Shown: piece after piece, positions 60,384 to 64,000 of the stretch
Position numbering within the stretch: the stretch's first letter is position 1
Layout of the letters: each line of letters begins with the position of its first letter
Assembly (NCBI RefSeq): GCF_004217545.1
Contig: NZ_SHKY01000001.1
Location: 1,178,001 to 1,242,000, forward strand
DNA length: 64,000 nucleotides
Reading direction: 5' to 3'
DNA from: Krasilnikovia cinnamomea
GTDB lineage: Bacteria > Actinomycetota > Actinomycetes > Mycobacteriales > Micromonosporaceae
Translations under genes and position numbers: made by a program
Notes under the pieces: generated by a model
The model's input: only the letters and a program-made list of their open reading frames with translations
Database searches by the model: none
What the model was told of the DNA's origin: nothing

Positions 60384-60907
60384 ATGATGGCTGGCTCTGC
60401 TGACCGCCCGCTGCTCTTCCTCGACGTGGATGGGCCGCTGATCCCTTCCACTTCCGACCGGTCCCGCGCAGATCTCCCTCACGCGACGGCGCCGGCACGT
60501 CGAGTGATGCGTCGGGCAATCCCCTGATAGACCGGCTCCACCCAGCGGATGGACCCAGGCTGTTGGAGCTGGGTTGCCAACTCGTTTGGGCGACGACGTG
60601 GATGGGAGAGGCGAACGAAGTCATCTCGCCCAGGCTCGGGCTCCCAGAGTTGCCCGTCGTTGACTTCCCCGATGCCGAGGATCAGCTGGAGCGTGGGCTG
60701 CATTGGAAGACGATGTTCCTTACCCGGTGGGCAGCCGGGAGCCCATTCGTCTGGATCGACGACGAGACCACCGACGCTGACCAGCGGCGGGTGATGGATA
60801 ACCATCCAGGGAGGGCTTTGGTGCATCGCGTCGACCCGACCGCCGGCCTTACCGATACAGATTTCTCACCGATTCGTCGGTGGCTCGTTGGCTGTCAACC
60901 AGAATGA
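60384..60907 (+). pseudogene. frameshifted HAD-like hydrolase gene
   Basis: The first frame gives MMAGSADRPLLFLDVDGPLIP, a HAD motif I, and ends at TGA near 60527. A second frame (+2), readable from about 60495, gives SSDASGNPLIDRLHPADGPRLLELGCQLVWATTW, then EANEVISPRLGLPELPVVDF, HWKTMFL, WAAGSPFVWIDDETTDAD and the end at 60907. Joined, they make one normal HAD-superfamily protein common in actinomycetes. A one- or two-base indel at about 60450-60500 separates the halves. Decay or sequencing error are both possible. Confidence 0.75.
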
Positions 60908-61199
60908 GCCGGTTTACTCACATGCCGCGGTGCGGGTCTTAAGGGCACGACATAAGCGACTCAGCCGAGCCGATTTCACCTGGGCTTGACAGACTGCGCT
61001 CTCAAGTCCAGCCACCAGACCGCCCCGGTCGTCGGGCAGCTGGGCCGTTCGTGACCCGTGCCGGTGCCACGCCGAATCTGCTGCCCAACGGCTACGCCTT
61101 TGCCGTGGCGGCTCGCGTCCTGGGCCGAAGTACTTCGCCGGGGTTGCAGCGCTCGGTGGGCGGGTAAGTATCGAGTTCTCGATTCGAGGAGGCACCACG

Positions 61200-61352
61200 A
61201 TGGCGACTCTCGCCCAACGCGTCCGCGCATTTTTCCAGAGCCCGCAGGGTCAGCGGCTGGTCGATCAGGGGCGTCAACAGTTGGCCAAGCCGGAGAATCA
61301 ACGTCGACTGCGCGGGTTGTTCAGCCGACTGCAGAAACGGCGTCGCTACTGA
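61200..61352 (+). CDS. small basic 50-residue protein
   Basis: ATG 61200 with GAGGAGG at 61186-61192 (7 nt spacing) opens a 50-residue frame: MATLAQRVRAFFQSPQGQRL, then a Gln/Arg-rich amphipathic helix ending QKRRRY. The strong ribosome-binding site and natural sequence support it as real. Short proteins of this FFxSPQGxxL type are widespread in actinobacteria, as I recall; their function is unknown. Confidence 0.75.
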   Translation: MATLAQRVRAFFQSPQGQRLVDQGRQQLAKPENQRRLRGLFSRLQKRRRY

Positions 61353-61484
61353 CCTGCCCGAGCCGAATGCCGTCAAGGTCGAAAAATTCATCCGCCCCCG
61401 ATCCGGCGTCCGCCGTATCAGCACGCCTACCGCATGCGCGGGTTCGGCGCCACGGCTCGTTGACGCGCTGTAACGGTTAAGGGC

Positions 61485-61617
61485 TCATCCCAGATGGTTG
61501 TGTTTGGCCAGGCGGCGGTAGGTCAGGAGGAGACAGCCCAGGTCAGCGAAGGCCTGGAAGTGTTCGGCTTTACGCTGGCAGCGGCGCACGAGACGCCGGT
61601 TGCGTCGTCGCTCTTCA
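61485..61617 (-). pseudogene. IS5-type transposase C-terminal remnant
   Basis: On the minus strand the frame reads NRRLVRRCQRKAEHFQAFAD, then LGCLLLTYRRLAKHNHLG and TGA (61485-61487). This is the typical end of actinobacterial IS5-group transposases. Only about 45 residues remain, and the rest of the element is gone. Confidence 0.7.
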
Positions 61618-61831
61618 CGGGCGCAACCGGCACAAGGGCGCGCCTTCATCGCGGTCCCCGCCGCCGGCCTCGGCTCGGCAATACCAACACACGTAGTCAG
61701 CTCTGTCGATCTCAGCGCGTCGCGGGATCAATGGTGGCCGAGGACGTGGTTTGGAAGTTCTCTGCCTCGCGTAGACGGTCGCGGCCAGCAGAGTGGTCGA
61801 TGACACTGACCGCGCGGCCTCGTGGCACCGG

Positions 61832-61837
61832 TAAGGT
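61832..61837 (+). promoter_or_regulatory. -10 box of a leaderless promoter (GH26 gene)
   Basis: TAAGGT ends 6 nt before GTG 61844; no ribosome-binding site. Confidence 0.4.
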
Positions 61838-61843
61838 GCGCAC

Positions 61844-63313
61844 GTGTCGAAGTATGTCTCCGCCATGCTGGGCGTGGTGCTGGCCGGTGTCACGGTCGCT
61901 GTGGCCTTGCCGGCAGAGGCCGCCGAGGCGCCTGTTCCGCCGACTCCGCACGAGACGGTACTCAACTACCTGTACGGCTACGCGAACGGCCGCACCATAG
62001 GCGGCCAGCACCACAAGCCGGAGGTGCACAGCGTGGAGAATCCGGCTGACTGGGTGACTTTCTCCTCCGATGCCGTGACTACGGTTACCGGGCATCGACC
62101 AGGTCTCTGGGGAGCGGACTTCCTGTGGTACGACGGCCATCAGGACCAACTGGTCGCCGAGGCGAAGAAGCAATGGCAGGCCGGCTCTTTGGTGACCCTC
62201 ATGTGGCACCAGTGCCGGCCTAAGGTTTCTCCGGGCATCTGCACCAAGGACCCCCGGACGGGTACACCCGGCGAGACGTTGACTGATGCCGAGTGGACGG
62301 AACTGTTGACCGACGGCTCGACGCTCAACCGGGCGTGGCGGCGGGACCTCGACGAGGTGGCCGGCTACCTGCTCCAGCTACGCGATGCGGGCGTCGGCGT
62401 GCTGTGGCGGCCTTATCACGAGATGAACGACGACTGGATCTGGTGGGCAGGGCACGGCGAGCGCAGCCGGCGGCTTTACCAGATGATGCACCACTACTAC
62501 GACAGCTTGGGCCTGACCAATCTCGTCTGGGTCTGGAACGTCGTTGACAAGGAAACGGACGCGTGGGCCAGTTATCTGCCGTCCGCGCCCTACGTCGACG
62601 TGCTGTCGCTCGACCTTTGGCACAGCTGCATCGTCGGGACGGTCGACAACTGCCAAGAGTGGGACGGTGATGAGCCCACCACCACCGAATACGACATGCT
62701 CGTCCGCCTCGCGGCGGGTCGCCCGGTCGCCCTCGGCGAGACGAAGAAGGTGCCGACCGAGGCCTTGCTGACCCGCCAGCCTCGTTGGTCGTGGTTCATG
62801 CAGTGGCCGGAATACGACGCCGAGAACCCGCCGGCTCGGCTGCGCGCGACCTACGCCGCCAAGGCAGTGCTCGACCAGGCAGACCTGCGCCGTGCCACGC
62901 CAGCCGAGCCCGGCGCCGATCTTGCGAGGAATCGGCCGGCTTATGCCAAGACCAGCGAGAATTCCTGGATGGGGGCGCGTTGGGCCACGGACGGCGACAG
63001 CCGCACCCGCTGGGGCAGCACCTACTTGGACGATCAGTGGATCTACGTCGAGCTGGCGGAGGCCGCGGTGGTCCGCCGCGTCCGCTTGGATTGGGAGACG
63101 GCACGCGCCAAGAAGTACCAGGTCCAGCTCTCCGCCGACGGCAGCACTTGGCGGACGGTAGCCACGCTGACCGACACCAGCACCTCGCCGACACTGCGCG
63201 ACATCATCATCGACGACTCAACCCCCGCGAGGTACGTGAAGATCTACGCCTGGGAGCGGCTCGACGCGAGGTACGGCTATTCGCTCTGGTCGATAAGCGT
63301 GTACGGCGACTGA
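61844..63313 (+). CDS. secreted GH26 beta-mannanase-like hydrolase with F5/8-type C domain
   Basis: A 489-residue exported protein. The signal peptide (SKYVSAMLGVVLAGVTVAVALPAEAA) ends near residue 27. The glycoside-hydrolase family 26 barrel follows, with the acid/base Glu in LWRPYHEMNDDW and the nucleophile Glu in VALGETKKVPT. The C-terminal 130 residues (NRPAYAKTSENSWMGARWATDGDSRTRWGS...ARYVKIYAWERLDARYGYSLWSISVYGD) form a discoidin/CBM32-like carbohydrate-binding domain. It probably degrades mannan or a related glucan outside the cell. GTG 61844 fits the signal peptide. Confidence 0.9.
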   Translation: MSKYVSAMLGVVLAGVTVAVALPAEAAEAPVPPTPHETVLNYLYGYANGRTIGGQHHKPEVHSVENPADWVTFSSDAVTTVTGHRPGLWGADFLWYDGHQDQLVAEAKKQWQAGSLVTLMWHQCRPKVSPGICTKDPRTGTPGETLTDAEWTELLTDGSTLNRAWRRDLDEVAGYLLQLRDAGVGVLWRPYHEMNDDWIWWAGHGERSRRLYQMMHHYYDSLGLTNLVWVWNVVDKETDAWASYLPSAPYVDVLSLDLWHSCIVGTVDNCQEWDGDEPTTTEYDMLVRLAAGRPVALGETKKVPTEALLTRQPRWSWFMQWPEYDAENPPARLRATYAAKAVLDQADLRRATPAEPGADLARNRPAYAKTSENSWMGARWATDGDSRTRWGSTYLDDQWIYVELAEAAVVRRVRLDWETARAKKYQVQLSADGSTWRTVATLTDTSTSPTLRDIIIDDSTPARYVKIYAWERLDARYGYSLWSISVYGD

Positions 63314-63726
63314 ACCCCGCACCCAGGAGACCCATGCCGGGCGTCCGGGGAGGTGACCGACCGGAATCCGCTAGCGGCCGTTCGCGCGGGCCTCTGCGAC
63401 TCACAAACGGTGAAGTCCTCGGGAAGCGGAACGTCGATCGCCTCGTCCGGCGGATCCGCCAGGGCGGTCAAGTTCGTCAGCAACATCGCCACACACTATT
63501 GTCGCAGGCCACCAGTCAATTTCGTTGCCCGCTTAGCCGTACGCACCCAACAGCTCCGGCCAGGAAGTCTTGGTTGGCGCTGATCGGCAGGCGCGGCCCC
63601 TTGACGGACATCCCACCTAACGGCGGTGGCCCCAGGGGGCCGACCCGGTATGCCGTTCCGCCTGCACGTCCTGCTGCGCACAGTCCGTCAGCACCGAGGC
63701 CAGCTGCGGTTCCGGCAAGACCGGCG
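63314..63726. other. intergenic stretch of about 410 bp
   Basis: No frame here has credible composition or start signals, and no repeat or hairpin of note was seen. Confidence 0.4.
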
Positions 63727-63999
63727 TTACGGCTTGACGCAGCTGGAACTGCTGCGCAGTGTGGCTTTGATGGTGCCATCGCTGCCGCGAGCGACGAGGA
63801 TACCCAGCTGGAATCCGTCGTCAGGATGTTCGACCACGAGCTCCGGCACGTCCGGGCTCGAGCGATCGTCACGGGCAACCTTGTAGCCGGCACTCTCCCA
63901 GTACTTGGCGAGGGTCGCGATGGTCTGGTCCACCGGCCAGCCCGACGAGAACGCGATGTTGTAGTCCGTCTCGACCATCACGTTCCCGTCGTCACACGG
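63727..63999 (-). CDS. hypothetical protein, C-terminal part
   Basis: The frame is open across the window edge; an internal ATG at 63981 is possible but the upstream codons (PCDDGNV) fit the protein. The readable part (ETDYNIAFSSGWPVDQTIATLAKYWESAGYKVARDDRSSPDVPELVVEHPDDGFQLGILVARGSDGTIKATLRSSS...) looks like the C-terminus of a small exported or lipoprotein-type actinobacterial protein. Family unknown. Confidence 0.55.
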   Translation of the reverse strand, partial: PCDDGNVMVETDYNIAFSSGWPVDQTIATLAKYWESAGYKVARDDRSSPDVPELVVEHPDDGFQLGILVARGSDGTIKATLRSSSSCVKP

Positions 64000-64000
64000 C

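Overview
The window is high-GC actinobacterial DNA, probably from a member of the Micromonosporaceae (Actinoplanes/Micromonospora type). This is inferred from GC-rich third positions, frequent GTG starts, actinomycete-type LexA and HspR sites, an aerobic cobalamin cluster, and an integrative element of the actinomycete AICE type. No species can be fixed from the sequence alone.

Layout. 1-202 is the end of a PPOX/F420-type oxidoreductase. 439-6081 carries a membrane PAS-GGDEF-EAL protein, a LacI-type regulator, a YrdC-fold protein and a dienelactone-hydrolase-like enzyme. A gene-poor stretch of about 1.2 kb follows. 7315-13477 is a complete dipeptide/oligopeptide ABC transporter in the unusual order permease C, binding protein, permease B, two ATPases; a 14-bp hairpin follows the binding-protein gene. 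A small heat-shock gene with a HAIR site and a dinB-type polymerase gene with an SOS box lie next to each other. 15384-26922 is an aerobic corrin-ring cluster: cobF, cobN (with a cobalamin riboswitch), cobG-cobH-cobIJ, and cobL-cobM-cobK on the other strand. 27123-32316 has a secreted PI-PLC-like protein, a flavin redox trio (ferric-reductase-like protein, FMN-binding protein, ApbE-like flavin transferase) and an Eis-like acetyltransferase.

32464-32736 is a tRNA Gly-Cys-Val array. An integrated element of about 20.4 kb begins inside tRNA-Val and ends at 53060. It is bounded by a 46-bp direct repeat of the tRNA 3' end, and a conserved 21-bp double-repeat block lies inside each end. Its core, all on the minus strand, is integrase, excisionase, a RepSA-like HUH initiator, a DUF2637/SpdB-like protein, several small zinc-ribbon proteins, a SprT-like metalloprotein, and a transfer translocase split into a membrane part and an FtsK-like ATPase. 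Three copies of an 18-bp palindrome mark its transcription units. Its cargo is lower in GC. The cargo comprises an XRE regulator with a flavoprotein, a NUDIX enzyme, a beta-helical membrane protein, a NADAR gene broken by one stop codon, an alpha/beta hydrolase between 46-bp inverted repeats, and a coupled DUF262-HEPN gene pair next to attR. The DUF262-HEPN pair is the best candidate in the window for a poorly described defence system.

53061-64000 is a decayed region: fused IS3-like and IS982-like remnants, a truncated mraY copy, a membrane protein/TetR pair with a 33-bp palindromic operator, an orphan tyrosine recombinase, an FAD monooxygenase, a frameshifted HAD-like gene, an IS5-type remnant, and a secreted GH26 enzyme with a discoidin-type domain. 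Across the chromosomal part, at least eleven genes have a TANNNT-like -10 box ending 6-8 nt before the start codon, which suggests widespread leaderless transcription.
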